Of a DNA stretch of 58,064 nucleotides, positions 33,371-41,996 are shown one piece after another (the first letter of the stretch is position 1; every line of letters starts with the position of its first letter). Source of the DNA: Heritagella_A intestinalis (GTDB lineage: Bacteria; Bacillota; Clostridia; Oscillospirales; Acutalibacteraceae). The stretch is taken from positions 1 to 58,064 of the forward strand of contig CAJFQF010000017.1 in NCBI GenBank assembly GCA_904418995.1, written 5' to 3'. Under the pieces are notes generated by a model that saw only the letters and a list, made by a program, of their open reading frames with translations, ran no database searches and was not told the DNA's origin. The position numbers and the translations under genes are program-made.

Positions 33371-34519
33371 TTATAATTTCAGCTCCGGGCCTTCGGTTTC
33401 TTCCTGGTCAGCATCCTCAGAGGAAATGCCCTCCTGGGCCATCATGCCCTCCAGTACGGTGATGTCGGCGGAGATATCCATGGCCTCATCCTGGAACAAA
33501 GCGTCCAGCTGCTTTTCAAAGGCCTTGACAATGGTCTGCATAATGCGCTCAATCTCCACCATGGTGCTTTGGATATTCTCCCCGTTCACGTCCTGCTGGC
33601 TGAGCCGGTGATAGGAATTCAGGAGCTTGATGGTGGTGGGAAGATAGTAATTCATAAATTTCCGAATCTGCCCCACCTTGTTGGGATGGTCGCAGACATA
33701 GGCGAAGATTTGGAAGGAGATCTCCTCCATGCGGACAATGGCATCGGAAATCTTCTCGTCCTCGATGTCCTCATCCGCCTTGCGGAGCTGGCGGAGATAC
33801 TCGCTGCCCTCTGCCACCACTTTATCCACTTCCGGGTTACCGGAGGGCTTGGGCGCCGGCTTTTCCTCCTGGGGAATGGGCTCCAACACCCACTTTCCTC
33901 GGAAAACCAGGGAAGATACCCCAAAGATAATCAGCAGCAGAACGATTAAGCCCACAAAGCCGCTTCCCACAAAAAGCGGCATGTCGGGGTATTCGGTGGA
34001 GGAGGAAAAGGCCATCAGCAGCGCCGCAACGCCGGTAATGTAATACTTGGCCACTGCCGGCCGGCGGACCCGGCGCATCCCTTCGGGGACTTCTTTTTTC
34101 TTTTTGTTTTTAGAAGCGCCGTATGCATAGCCCTTCTGCCCCTCCTTTGCGCCGGCATAGGGGGACTGGGCTTTCTGAGGCGGGGGCGGCGGGGGATAGC
34201 TCCCGGGATTCCCATTCCACCCTGTACCGTTATTCCTTTGGGGCGGGTGGTATCCCCCGGGATAACCCGCAGGCGTCTGCGGGGGATGGTATCCGCCAGG
34301 ATAGCCCGGCGGGGTATAGTTCCGGGGCGGCTTGGGGGATTCCTGCCGGCCTGTTACCGCGTCGTCTACCGCCTTTTCCACCTTCCGGACGGTTTTCTCC
34401 GCTGCATCTACGGCTTTCCCCACTACTTTTTCCACATCCCCGTTCTGCACCTTATGAAACATCCGGTACAGCTGGGATGAATACAATTCCTTTTCCCATT
34501 TTCCTCTGGGCTCCTTCAT
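33371..34519 (-). CDS. xpaC: XpaC-family 5-bromo-4-chloroindolyl phosphate hydrolysis protein
   Basis: 382 aa. The N-terminal region has a helical segment then Pro/Gly/Tyr-rich repeats (YPGGYHPPQ occurs twice), then two membrane helices (YYITGVAALLMAFS; GLIVLLLIIFGVSSLV) and a C-terminal XpaC domain (EGSEYLRQLRKADEDIEDEK, RMEEISFQIFAYVCDHP, RKFMNYYLPTTIKLL). It is first in the operon with telA and the LemA-like gene. True molecular function is unknown; despite its name it is not an established phosphatase. Confidence 0.85.
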   Translation of the reverse strand: MKEPRGKWEKELYSSQLYRMFHKVQNGDVEKVVGKAVDAAEKTVRKVEKAVDDAVTGRQESPKPPRNYTPPGYPGGYHPPQTPAGYPGGYHPPQRNNGTGWNGNPGSYPPPPPPQKAQSPYAGAKEGQKGYAYGASKNKKKKEVPEGMRRVRRPAVAKYYITGVAALLMAFSSSTEYPDMPLFVGSGFVGLIVLLLIIFGVSSLVFRGKWVLEPIPQEEKPAPKPSGNPEVDKVVAEGSEYLRQLRKADEDIEDEKISDAIVRMEEISFQIFAYVCDHPNKVGQIRKFMNYYLPTTIKLLNSYHRLSQQDVNGENIQSTMVEIERIMQTIVKAFEKQLDALFQDEAMDISADITVLEGMMAQEGISSEDADQEETEGPELKL

Positions 34520-34676
34520 GGGCTTCCTGCCTTTCTGCGCCTTTGGCGCGGAATACTACTCCTTGCTGCATCCGGCAAAAGGGATCTCCTCCACTGACAA
34601 AACGCCGGTTTTCCGGCAGGCCGGGCCATTCCCATCCCTGACTTTTCGGCTCTTCTGCACAAACGGATGCAGTTTT

Positions 34677-34705
34677 ATTGTACGTTGTTTCCCGGGTAGT
34701 GTCAA
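34677..34705 (-). promoter_or_regulatory. Promoter of the xpaC-telA-lemA-like operon
   Basis: On the minus strand TTGACA, 17-bp spacer, TACAAT: consensus -35. Leader of about 150 nt to xpaC; no other gene seen in 34520-34770. Confidence 0.85.
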
Positions 34706-34773
34706 GAAAAAACCAGCCATTTCTAAGGCCATCTCCACAAAAACCTTTTCCTCTGCCAAAGCGGCCTGTGATT

Positions 34774-34810
34774 GCAAAAAAGGGCCGTTCCAGCAACCCG
34801 GACGGCCCCT
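34774..34810 (-). terminator. Terminator of citrate synthase
   Basis: On the minus strand GGGCCGT pairs with ACGGCCC (34802-34808/34782-34788), then TTTTTTGC. Confidence 0.85.
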
Positions 34811-34821
34811 TTTCCTTGTAT

Positions 34822-36186
34822 TTATCCCCGCTGGTCCATGGGGCGGTAGTCCCGCCGGTCCTGGACGGCGCGGTAAGCCGGACGGATAATCTTCCCGGCA
34901 TTGGTGAGTTCTTCGATGCGGTGGGCGCTCCAGCCCGAAATACGCGCAATGGCGAAGATCGGCGTATACAGCTCCAGGGGCAGATCCAGCATACTGTAAA
35001 TAAACCCGCTGAAGAAGTCCACGTTGGGGCTGACGCCCTTGTAGATCCGGCGCTCCTGGCTGATAATCTGGGGAGCCAGCCGGGCCACCATGGAATAGAG
35101 GTTGTATTCGTCCATGCGCCCTTTTTCTTCGGAAAGGCTCTTCACGAAGCTCTCCATCACCTTGGCACGGGGGTCGGACAGGGAATACACCGCGTGGCCC
35201 ATACCGTAAATCAGGCCCGCCTTGTCAAAGGCTTCCTTGTGGAGGAGCCGGCGCAGGTAAGAGGATACCTCTTCCTCGTCCTTCCAATCCTTGACAACCT
35301 CCTTCATGTCCTCAAACATCCGCACCACTTTGATATTGGCGCCGCCGTGCTTGGGGCCCTTCAGGGAACCCAGGGCCGCCGCGATAGCGGAATATGTATC
35401 CGTACCGGAAGAGGAGACCACATGGGTGGTAAAGGTGGAGTTGTTGCCGCCGCCGTGCTCCGCGTGGAGGATCAGGGCAATGTCCAGCACCCGGGCTTCC
35501 AGGGCCGTATACTTGCAGTCCGCCCGGAGGATATGCAGGATATTTTCCGCCGTAGACAGCTTATCCACCGGCGAATGGATAAACAGGCTCTGGCCGTCGT
35601 GATAGTGACGGTAAGCCTGATAGCCGTACACCGACAGCAGGGGGAACAGCGCAATGAGCTGCATGCACTGGCGCAGCACATTGGGGATGCTGATGTCATC
35701 AGAAAAATCATCGTAGGAATACAGGGTCAGCACACTGCGGGCCAGGGTATTCATCATATCGTGGCTGGGGGCCTTCATGATAATATCCCGCACAAAGCTG
35801 GTGGGCAGGCTGCGGTAATGGGAGAGCAGCCGGTTGAATTCATCCAGCTCCTCCCGGGTGGGCAGCTCGCCAAACAGCAGCAAATAGGTGGTCTCTTCAA
35901 AACCGAAGCGCCGCTCCCGCACACAGCCCCGGATCAGTTCTTCTACATCAATGCCCCGATAAAAGAGCTTGCCCTCGCAGGGCACATCCTTGCCGTCCAC
36001 CTTCATGGTAGACTGGATTTCGGAGATCTCCGTAAGCCCTGCCAAAACGCCCTTGCCGTTAAGGTCGCGCAGGCCGCGTTTCACGTCATATCTGGTGTAC
36101 AATTCCGGGTCAATCCGCCCGTTTCTCTGGCAGAGATCCGCCAACCGCTGGATCTCCGGTGTAATCTCAGAATATTCATTTGCCAT
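34822..36186 (-). CDS. gltA: Citrate synthase
   Basis: 454 aa. The family core is clear: GKLFYRGIDVEELI, ILHAEHGGGNNSTFTTHVVSSSG with the first catalytic His, GSLKGPKHGGAN with the second, and YGMGHAVYSLSDPRAKV with the third, followed by the catalytic Asp in NVDFFSGFIYSMLDLP. It condenses acetyl-CoA with oxaloacetate. The N-terminal extension of about 60 residues is seen in anaerobic Clostridial citrate synthases used for glutamate synthesis. No other TCA-cycle gene is near. A TGCTATAAT extended -10 on the minus strand lies at 36288-36293 upstream. Confidence 0.94.
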   Translation of the reverse strand: MANEYSEITPEIQRLADLCQRNGRIDPELYTRYDVKRGLRDLNGKGVLAGLTEISEIQSTMKVDGKDVPCEGKLFYRGIDVEELIRGCVRERRFGFEETTYLLLFGELPTREELDEFNRLLSHYRSLPTSFVRDIIMKAPSHDMMNTLARSVLTLYSYDDFSDDISIPNVLRQCMQLIALFPLLSVYGYQAYRHYHDGQSLFIHSPVDKLSTAENILHILRADCKYTALEARVLDIALILHAEHGGGNNSTFTTHVVSSSGTDTYSAIAAALGSLKGPKHGGANIKVVRMFEDMKEVVKDWKDEEEVSSYLRRLLHKEAFDKAGLIYGMGHAVYSLSDPRAKVMESFVKSLSEEKGRMDEYNLYSMVARLAPQIISQERRIYKGVSPNVDFFSGFIYSMLDLPLELYTPIFAIARISGWSAHRIEELTNAGKIIRPAYRAVQDRRDYRPMDQRG

Positions 36187-36287
36187 CTGATTGTCTCAAT
36201 CCTTTCTCATATAGTTTCGTGCTGCGGCGTCGCCTCCCCAGGCAGCCACAGCCATTTGTCTTTTTCTGCTTTCCCGTATACTTTTTT

Positions 36288-36293
36288 ATTATA
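36288..36293 (-). promoter_or_regulatory. Extended -10 of the citrate synthase promoter
   Basis: TGCTATAAT on the minus strand, weak -35. The stretch 36300-36475 between this and the next promoter is A/T-rich with no gene. Confidence 0.5.
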
Positions 36294-36475
36294 GCACACG
36301 TCTCTAAAAAATCCCATGTATTTTTTGTGAATTTATGTATTATTAACCAACATAGTACATTTATCGACAAAAGGCCGGAATAATACTTTTCAGAAACTGC
36401 TTTTTTATTGATAATTACTATGATTTTGCAAGACTTCTCCGCATTTCTTTTCCGGAAACGCCGGCGGCAGCGCGC

Positions 36476-36504
36476 TTGTTTTGCGCTATGCGATATGCTA
36501 CAAT
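36476..36504 (+). promoter_or_regulatory. Promoter of the Crp/Fnr gene
   Basis: TTGTTT, 17-bp spacer, TGCTACAAT (extended -10). Confidence 0.75.
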
Positions 36505-36550
36505 AGGGAAAAATCCCGCCGGACGTCCGGCAGCAAAAGGAGCGCGCCCC

Positions 36551-37162
36551 ATGACAAACCACTGGAAAGCCCTGGCCGGCCTGGCCCCCACCCTGGTGTA
36601 TCAACGGGGGTCTGCTGTCTATTGGCAGGGGGACACTGCCGACCGATTGTATTATCTGCAAAAGGGCCGGGTCAAAATCTACATGACCTCGGAAAACGGA
36701 GCGGAAAAGACCCTGCGCATTCAAAAAGCGGGGGGCGTTTTTGGTGAAGCCGCCTTCTTTGACGGCCGTCCCCGGGTCTCTTCGGCCCGGGTGTTGGAAA
36801 AGTCCGAGATCGTGGCCGTCTCCCGGGAGGCCCTCACCGCCCATATCCAAAAGCACCCGGAATTCGCCTTCACCCTGATGCAGGCCCTTTCGGAGACCGT
36901 GCGCCTGCTCTCCGCCCAGGTGGACAGCATGGCCTTTTTGCAGGCGGACCGCCGCATTGCCCGGTTCCTTTCGGAGACGGCCCGGGAAGGGGAATCCCAT
37001 CTTTTCTGCACCGACGAGGAGCTGGGGGCCCGGGTAGGCGCGTCCCGGGTCACCGTGAACCGGACCCTGCAAAAGTTCGCCCGCCAGGGCTGGATTCGCA
37101 CCGGCTATCGGGAAATCCAGGTGCTCTGCCCCAGTGAATTGGAAGATTTTTCATTTTCATAA
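36551..37162 (+). CDS. Crp/Fnr-family transcription regulator
   Basis: 203 aa from ATG 36551 (GGAG ten bases upstream); the longer frame from 36476 begins inside the promoter. N-terminal cyclic-nucleotide-binding-type domain (VYWQGDTADRLYYLQKGRVK, FGEAAFFDGRPRVSSARV), dimerisation helix, C-terminal winged helix (TDEELGARVGASRVTVNRTL). No cysteine cluster for an Fnr-type iron-sulfur centre is seen. The effector is unknown. Divergent from citrate synthase and followed at 124 bp by the PH-domain gene; either might be its target. Confidence 0.9.
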   Translation: MTNHWKALAGLAPTLVYQRGSAVYWQGDTADRLYYLQKGRVKIYMTSENGAEKTLRIQKAGGVFGEAAFFDGRPRVSSARVLEKSEIVAVSREALTAHIQKHPEFAFTLMQALSETVRLLSAQVDSMAFLQADRRIARFLSETAREGESHLFCTDEELGARVGASRVTVNRTLQKFARQGWIRTGYREIQVLCPSELEDFSFS

Positions 37163-37285
37163 CCATACAGTTTTGGAAATGCTAAGAAAGAATCCGGTAT
37201 TCCGGGAGCCTTTTCTTTCCAGCATAAAGCCTGCACTTTGCAAACCCTTTGACATCCCGGTTTTCCAGCGAAAGGAGTGGCTGCT

Positions 37286-38680
37286 ATGAAGCTTCCCCGC
37301 CGCCGCTCTCCGGCCCTTCCCCCCGGATATGCCCGCCGGCTGCATCCCCTTTACTTCCAAAAGACCTTTTTCCGGGCCTTGCCCCTGTTTTTCCTGCCAG
37401 TCCTTCGGGCCCTTCTCCGGCGGGAAAGCCCCTCGCTGCCTTTGGTAGCGGGGTCAGCGGCCCTTCTCCTGTACTTTTTTCTTTTGTGGCAGCAATCCCT
37501 CTGGCGCGACCAGCCGGGCTGTTATGTGGTGCGCCACGGGCTGTTTCTCCGGCGCACCTCCCTGGTTTTGAAAAAGTGGCAGATGCTCCCCCAGCGGGAA
37601 ACCTCCCCCCTGGCCCTGTTCACCGGGGCAGTTTATTTTCATCCCGGCACCCCGGCCCCAGGGGAACAGCGGATTCCCCTGTTCCGCCGGGGCGCTCCCC
37701 GGTTTCCCCGGCCCAACCGGCGCCATCGCCGGGCCTCCGTGCCCTGGACCCTGCTCTCGGCGGCCCTGTTGTCTAACCCGGCCTCCGGCCTGCTGCTGGC
37801 GGCGGTGTTTTTCCGGTCTGTCAGCTCCCTTTTGGGCCAGGAAGCCGCCCTATGGCTTGCCAATGCCGCCGACCAACGGTTCCGGCTTATCGCCCTAGGC
37901 ATCCCACCGGCCATTGCTGGAATCAGCTGGCTGTTCCTAGGAGGCTGGCTGGTGTCCTTTCTCCGGGAAGCCCTGGCCCTGCTGCCCTTTTCCTGGCAGC
38001 GGCAGGGAGACCGGGTTTTTCTCACCATGGGCCTGTGGCCTCACCGGGAAAGCACCCTGTGCATCCGGGACCTGGGCTCCGTCATCCTTCACCAAAGCCT
38101 GCCCATGGCCCTGCTGGGCATTTACCGGGCCGAGGGCTTTGTGGCCGGCGGGGGCCGGGTCATCCTGTACCCTTCCCTGAGCCGCCGAGACCGTCACGCC
38201 CTGCAGTGGATGTATCCGGATTCCGCCGCCCGCAGCCCGGACCTGCGCCCTCACAAACGGGCTTGGATGTCCTTCCTCTGGCTGCCGGCGGCGCTGTTGG
38301 TACTTTTGGCCCTGCTGGAAGCCCGGGCCCTTCCGGTGCTGGATTTCCTGGTTCCGGCCTTTCCCCTGCTGTTTTTGCCGGCCCTGTGGTTTTTGGCCAT
38401 CCGGATACTGGGCTCCTGCCTGTCGGGGCTTTCCCTGCGCAAGGGCGCCATCTTCCTGCGGAGCGTGCGGTTGTTTTCCGTTTACTCCGCCCGCATTGAC
38501 CCCAAGCATATTATCGGGGTGCAGTATCTGCAAAACCCCCTGCAGCGTTTTTCGGGCCGGTGTACCCTGGTGCTGCAAACCTCCGGAGGCTGGCCCGCTC
38601 AATATAAACTCTATCATGTCCCCCTGAAAGAGGCCCGGCGCTGGGTGCAGAACAGCTTGGGGGTCTCTTCCGGGGATTGA
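37286..38680 (+). CDS. Bacterial PH-domain (YdbT-like) membrane protein
   Basis: 464 aa from ATG 37286, eight bases after AAAGGAG. Several membrane segments (LPLFFLPVLRALL; LPLVAGSAALLLYFFLLW; LIALGIPPAIAGISWLFLGG; FLWLPAALLVLLALLE; FLVPAFPLLFLPALWFLAI) separate three soluble stretches of bPH2 type (CYVVRHGLFLRRTSLVLKKW; RVFLTMGLWPHRESTLCIRD; GAIFLRSVRLFSVYSARID). Members of this group (YdbS/YdbT of Bacillus) are linked to resistance against antimicrobial peptides and lantibiotics. Rich in Arg and Pro. A 51-aa gene follows by 7 bp, probably co-translated. Confidence 0.7.
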   Translation: MKLPRRRSPALPPGYARRLHPLYFQKTFFRALPLFFLPVLRALLRRESPSLPLVAGSAALLLYFFLLWQQSLWRDQPGCYVVRHGLFLRRTSLVLKKWQMLPQRETSPLALFTGAVYFHPGTPAPGEQRIPLFRRGAPRFPRPNRRHRRASVPWTLLSAALLSNPASGLLLAAVFFRSVSSLLGQEAALWLANAADQRFRLIALGIPPAIAGISWLFLGGWLVSFLREALALLPFSWQRQGDRVFLTMGLWPHRESTLCIRDLGSVILHQSLPMALLGIYRAEGFVAGGGRVILYPSLSRRDRHALQWMYPDSAARSPDLRPHKRAWMSFLWLPAALLVLLALLEARALPVLDFLVPAFPLLFLPALWFLAIRILGSCLSGLSLRKGAIFLRSVRLFSVYSARIDPKHIIGVQYLQNPLQRFSGRCTLVLQTSGGWPAQYKLYHVPLKEARRWVQNSLGVSSGD

Positions 38681-38687
38681 GGTGCCT

Positions 38688-38843
38688 ATGGACTACCAAA
38701 CCGCTTATTTCCGGCTCTTTAACGCCGTCACCGACTGTATCCGGCTCCTCCAGCAGGCCCAGCAGGAATCCGAAGAGCTGGCCTGCGCCGAAGCCGCCCC
38801 GCCTCTCTCCCTGGTGCCGGAGCCGCCGGAATCTAAAAAATAA
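38688..38843 (+). CDS. Small protein, 51 aa, unknown
   Basis: ATG 38688 to TAA 38843, seven bases after the PH-domain gene, with GAGGTG four bases before the start. Begins MDYQTAYFRLFNAVTDCIRL and continues as an amphipathic helix (LLQQAQQESEELACAEA), ending in a Pro-rich tail (LVPEPPESKK). The start MDYQTAYFxLFNAVTDxI is a pattern I have seen in many short Firmicute proteins of unknown role. It is followed by a terminator, so it ends the operon. Confidence 0.75.
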   Translation: MDYQTAYFRLFNAVTDCIRLLQQAQQESEELACAEAAPPLSLVPEPPESKK

Positions 38844-38860
38844 AGGGTTCCCATTACCAC

Positions 38861-38904
38861 AAAAACCGGGCCGCTTCCCGCAAAAGGAAGCTGTCCGGTT
38901 TTCT
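38861..38904. terminator. Bidirectional terminator
   Basis: AAAACCGG/CCGGTTTT outer stem with GCTTCC/GGAAGC inner stem; between two converging transcription units. Confidence 0.75.
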
Positions 38905-38943
38905 TTGCCTATTGGTTTCTTCTCAGGCGTTGGGGAAAACTGT

Positions 38944-40218
38944 TTACTTCCCCAGCACGCCCTTTTCCAGCATGGACTGGGCCGCCAACATCGCCCCCAG
39001 CCGGCCGCTGTGGAAGTTCAGGCCGCCCTGCATCCAGGCTGCCCAGGGCTCCCGGAGGGGAGCGTCGGCGGAAAGCTCAATGGAGGCCCCCAGGGTGAAG
39101 GCTCCCGCGGCCATAATCACCTGGCAGTCATAGCCGGGCATATCCCAGGGCTCCGGCACCACAAAGGAGTCCACCGGCGCGCCCTTCTGCATTCCCTGGC
39201 AGAAGGCGATGAGGGCGTCCTTCTCCCGCAGGAGCACCGCCTGGATAATGTCAGCCCGGGGCTCGTCGGGGCGGGGGGTCACGTCGTAGCCCAGACGGCT
39301 GAAAAGCCCGGCGGTAAAGGCCGCAGTTTTCAGGGCTTCCCCGGTGACGTGGGGGGCGTGGAACGCGCCCATAAACAGCTCCCGGTTGTTGCCCAGGGTA
39401 CAGCCTACCTCTTTACCGGTACCGGGGGTGGTGAGCCGGTAGGAGCAGCTCTCCACCAAATCCCGCCGCCCAGCAATATAGCCGCCGGTAGGCGCCACGC
39501 CGCCGCCGGGATTCTTAATCAGAGAGCCCGCCATCAGGTCCGCCCCGTGGGCGGTGGGCTCGTCCGCCTGGACAAATTCCCCGTAGCAGTTATCCACCAT
39601 GACAATGCAGTCCGGGGCCTTCTTCTTGGCAATGGCGGCAATGCGCTCGATGTCCTCCACAAACAGGGAGGGCCGCAGGCTGTAGCCCCGGGAGCGCTGG
39701 ATATACACCATCTTGATGCCGGGGTTGATTTCCCGCTCCATGGCCTCGTAATCCGGGGTGCCGTCCTCCTGCAAATCAATCTGCCGGTACTCGATGCCGA
39801 ACTCCTTCAGGGAGCCGTTGCCGTCCCCGGTAATGCCGATAACCCCCCGCAGGGTGTCGTAGGGCATACCGGTAACGCTGAGCATCACGTCTCCGGGGCG
39901 CAGCACCCCGAACAGGGCCACCGTCAGGGCGTGGGTGCCGCTGACAAAGTTGTGGCGCACCAGAGCGTCCTCAGCTCCCAGGGCCCGGGCATACACCAAA
40001 TCCAGGGCATCCCGGCCCCGGTCGCCATAGCCGTAGCCGGTGGAGGCCACAAAGTGGCTCTCGCTGACCCCAGCCTCGATAAAGGCCGCCAGCATTTTCT
40101 GCTGGTTGTAGTTCTGCATTTCCTCAATCCGGGCCATAGCCGGGGCAATGTCCTCCATGGCCTGCTCCGCCGCCCGGCGGATGGAATCGTCTATTTGAAA
40201 ATAGGGGTAGTCTCTCAT
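38944..40218 (-). CDS. PLP-dependent methionine gamma-lyase/aluminium-resistance family protein
   Basis: 424 aa, fold type I PLP enzyme of PF06838. Motifs: STGYGYGDRGRDALD, VRHNFVSGTHALTVALFGV, GMPYDTLRG, VDNCYGEFVQADEPT and the lysine of AGSLIKNPGGGVAP that should bind PLP. The natural substrate is not settled: the family is related to cystathionine gamma-synthase/methionine gamma-lyase and carries the historical label aluminium resistance. It is the last gene of the 43015-38944 cluster, 24 bp after the GNAT gene. Length is normal. Confidence 0.87.
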   Translation of the reverse strand: MRDYPYFQIDDSIRRAAEQAMEDIAPAMARIEEMQNYNQQKMLAAFIEAGVSESHFVASTGYGYGDRGRDALDLVYARALGAEDALVRHNFVSGTHALTVALFGVLRPGDVMLSVTGMPYDTLRGVIGITGDGNGSLKEFGIEYRQIDLQEDGTPDYEAMEREINPGIKMVYIQRSRGYSLRPSLFVEDIERIAAIAKKKAPDCIVMVDNCYGEFVQADEPTAHGADLMAGSLIKNPGGGVAPTGGYIAGRRDLVESCSYRLTTPGTGKEVGCTLGNNRELFMGAFHAPHVTGEALKTAAFTAGLFSRLGYDVTPRPDEPRADIIQAVLLREKDALIAFCQGMQKGAPVDSFVVPEPWDMPGYDCQVIMAAGAFTLGASIELSADAPLREPWAAWMQGGLNFHSGRLGAMLAAQSMLEKGVLGK

Positions 40219-40242
40219 AAAATCAGAGCCGTTCCTTTCCGT

Positions 40243-40968
40243 TTATACTTTTATACAGGCCCAGCCGCCCCGGGGAACAAACCCCAGCCCGGCGTAAAAG
40301 GCCTGATTCTCCTCTTTGGCCCGGAAGAGATACATCTCCCTTCCCGGCAGATGGGAACCCAGCTGTTCCACTGCTTTTCGTCCCAGCCCTTTCCGGCGGA
40401 ATTCCGGCCGCACCGCCACCGCAGTGAACAGGGCCGCTTCCTCTGTCACGGCGGCAGCCACCGCGCAGGCCGCGGCCACTCCCGCCTCTTCCAGCACCAC
40501 TCCCGCTGCCGCCCCGTGGCGGAACCGGTGGGATAAGTCCAGATAAAAGGGCTCAAAGGACGGCACCGGGAAATACGGCCCCCGGCAGGCCTCTAAGATG
40601 GGGTAAATAACCCGGGGGGAGGGCTGCTCTCCCAAAAGCGGGCCCCCTTCCCCCGGCTGCTTTCGCCAGAGCACCGGCCCCTCCTGGTCTGGAACCAGGC
40701 CCAGAGCCGCGGCGGCCTCCGGGGCGCAGAAAATCTCCCCGGCGCCGGAGGCTTCCAGAAACAGCCGGGTTTCCTCCCGGCCCGCCGGTTCCGGCACGCC
40801 GGCCAAGGTCAGCACCCCGTCCATCCGGGAAAACCAGCAGCCATTCCCCTGCCATACGTCCAAAAAGGGGGCTTCCAGCCCGTAAGCCTTAGCCGCCGCA
40901 GCAATCCGCAGGGAAAAAGGGCCGCGGACCCTGGGCAGATCCGCGGCATGGGTGACCAGGGAAATCAC
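40243..40968 (-). CDS. GNAT-family N-acetyltransferase with extra N-terminal domain
   Basis: 241 aa. The C-terminal GNAT domain (about 125-241) has the acetyl-CoA loop VRPEFRRKGLGRKAVEQL and the NQAFYAGLGFVPRG end. The first 120 residues form a poorly known Ala/Gly/Glu-rich N-terminal domain (RGPFSLRIAAAAKAYGLEAP, GCWFSRMDGVLTLAGVPEP) which may be a second, degenerate GNAT fold. Start overlaps the stop of the upstream M42 gene by 4 bp. Substrate unknown; the context suggests amino acids or peptides. Confidence 0.82.
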   Translation of the reverse strand: MISLVTHAADLPRVRGPFSLRIAAAAKAYGLEAPFLDVWQGNGCWFSRMDGVLTLAGVPEPAGREETRLFLEASGAGEIFCAPEAAAALGLVPDQEGPVLWRKQPGEGGPLLGEQPSPRVIYPILEACRGPYFPVPSFEPFYLDLSHRFRHGAAAGVVLEEAGVAAACAVAAAVTEEAALFTAVAVRPEFRRKGLGRKAVEQLGSHLPGREMYLFRAKEENQAFYAGLGFVPRGGWACIKV

Positions 40969-41996
40969 CGGGCTTCTCCGCCGGCAATGGCCATGGCCAG
41001 CTTTTCAATGAGTTCTTCCCCGTGGTGGAAGTCTTCCTGGGAAATCATGCCCACCGGGGAATGGAGATACCGGCAGGCCAAGGACACCGCCGCCGTGCGC
41101 ACGCCGCCCCGGGATACATGGATGGCCCCGGCGTCATTGCCGCCGGCCACCGCTTCCTTCACCTGGCAGGGGATGCCGTTGTCCTCCGCCAGCTGCAGGG
41201 CCAGCCGGTAGTACTCCCGGTCGTAAATGGTGGAGCGGTCCATAAAGGACAGCACCGGCCCTTTGCCTACCCGGCAGACCTGCTTTTGCTCCTCCACCCC
41301 GGCAATGTCGGCGGCGGTGGTGGATTCCACCACAATGGCGGCCTCCGGCTCGGCCAGGAAGGCGGCGGTGCGGGAACCCCGCAGGCCGATTTCCTCCTGC
41401 ACGGCAAAGACAAAGGTGCAGTCGTATTCCAGCTCCTTCTTCATCAGGTCGATGAGGATAGCACAGCCGGCCCGGTCGTCAATGGCCCGGCTGCGAATCA
41501 TGCCGTGAGCCGTGTCGAACAGGGAGACAAAGGTCACGCTGTCCCCGGGCATGACAACTGTTTCCGCCTCTTCCTTGGAGGAAGCCCCGATGTCGATGGT
41601 CAGGTCGTCCAGGGGAACCGCCTTGGCCCGGGCCGAACTGTCCAGCATATGGATGGGCTTGGCGCCGATTACCCCGGGCACCTTCCCGGCCACCAGCACG
41701 GCTTTTCCCGGCAGGATGCGCCGGTCAATGCCCCCTACGGTGGTGAACCGGAGGAGGCCCTCTTCGGTAATGGAGGTGACCAGCAGGCCCACCTCGTCCA
41801 TATGGGCGTTGAGGAGCAGCCGGGTTTTCGCGGGCTGCCTGCCCTTTTTCTCCGCGATAATGTTCCCCATGGAGGTGACGGTAATCTTCTCCGCATAGGG
41901 GCGGATTTCTTCCAGAATCAGCTCCCGGACGGCCCCTTCATCCCCGGAAATCCCCTGGGCCGTACACAGGCGCTCCAACAATGCAACATCTGCCAT
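40965..41996 (-). CDS. M42-family metallo-aminopeptidase (second copy)
   Basis: 343 aa. Metal-binding motifs of the M42 family: NAHMDEVGLLV (His, Asp), AIDDRAGCAILI (bridging Asp), QEEIGLRGS (Glu pair) and a C-terminal histidine region YLHSPVGMISQED. Members are large tetrahedral cytosolic aminopeptidases or glutamyl-peptidases/deblocking enzymes, often also annotated endoglucanase. Start overlaps the stop of the first copy by 1 bp and its stop overlaps the GNAT start, so the three are translated as one unit. Confidence 0.9.
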   Translation of the reverse strand: MADVALLERLCTAQGISGDEGAVRELILEEIRPYAEKITVTSMGNIIAEKKGRQPAKTRLLLNAHMDEVGLLVTSITEEGLLRFTTVGGIDRRILPGKAVLVAGKVPGVIGAKPIHMLDSSARAKAVPLDDLTIDIGASSKEEAETVVMPGDSVTFVSLFDTAHGMIRSRAIDDRAGCAILIDLMKKELEYDCTFVFAVQEEIGLRGSRTAAFLAEPEAAIVVESTTAADIAGVEEQKQVCRVGKGPVLSFMDRSTIYDREYYRLALQLAEDNGIPCQVKEAVAGGNDAGAIHVSRGGVRTAAVSLACRYLHSPVGMISQEDFHHGEELIEKLAMAIAGGEAR

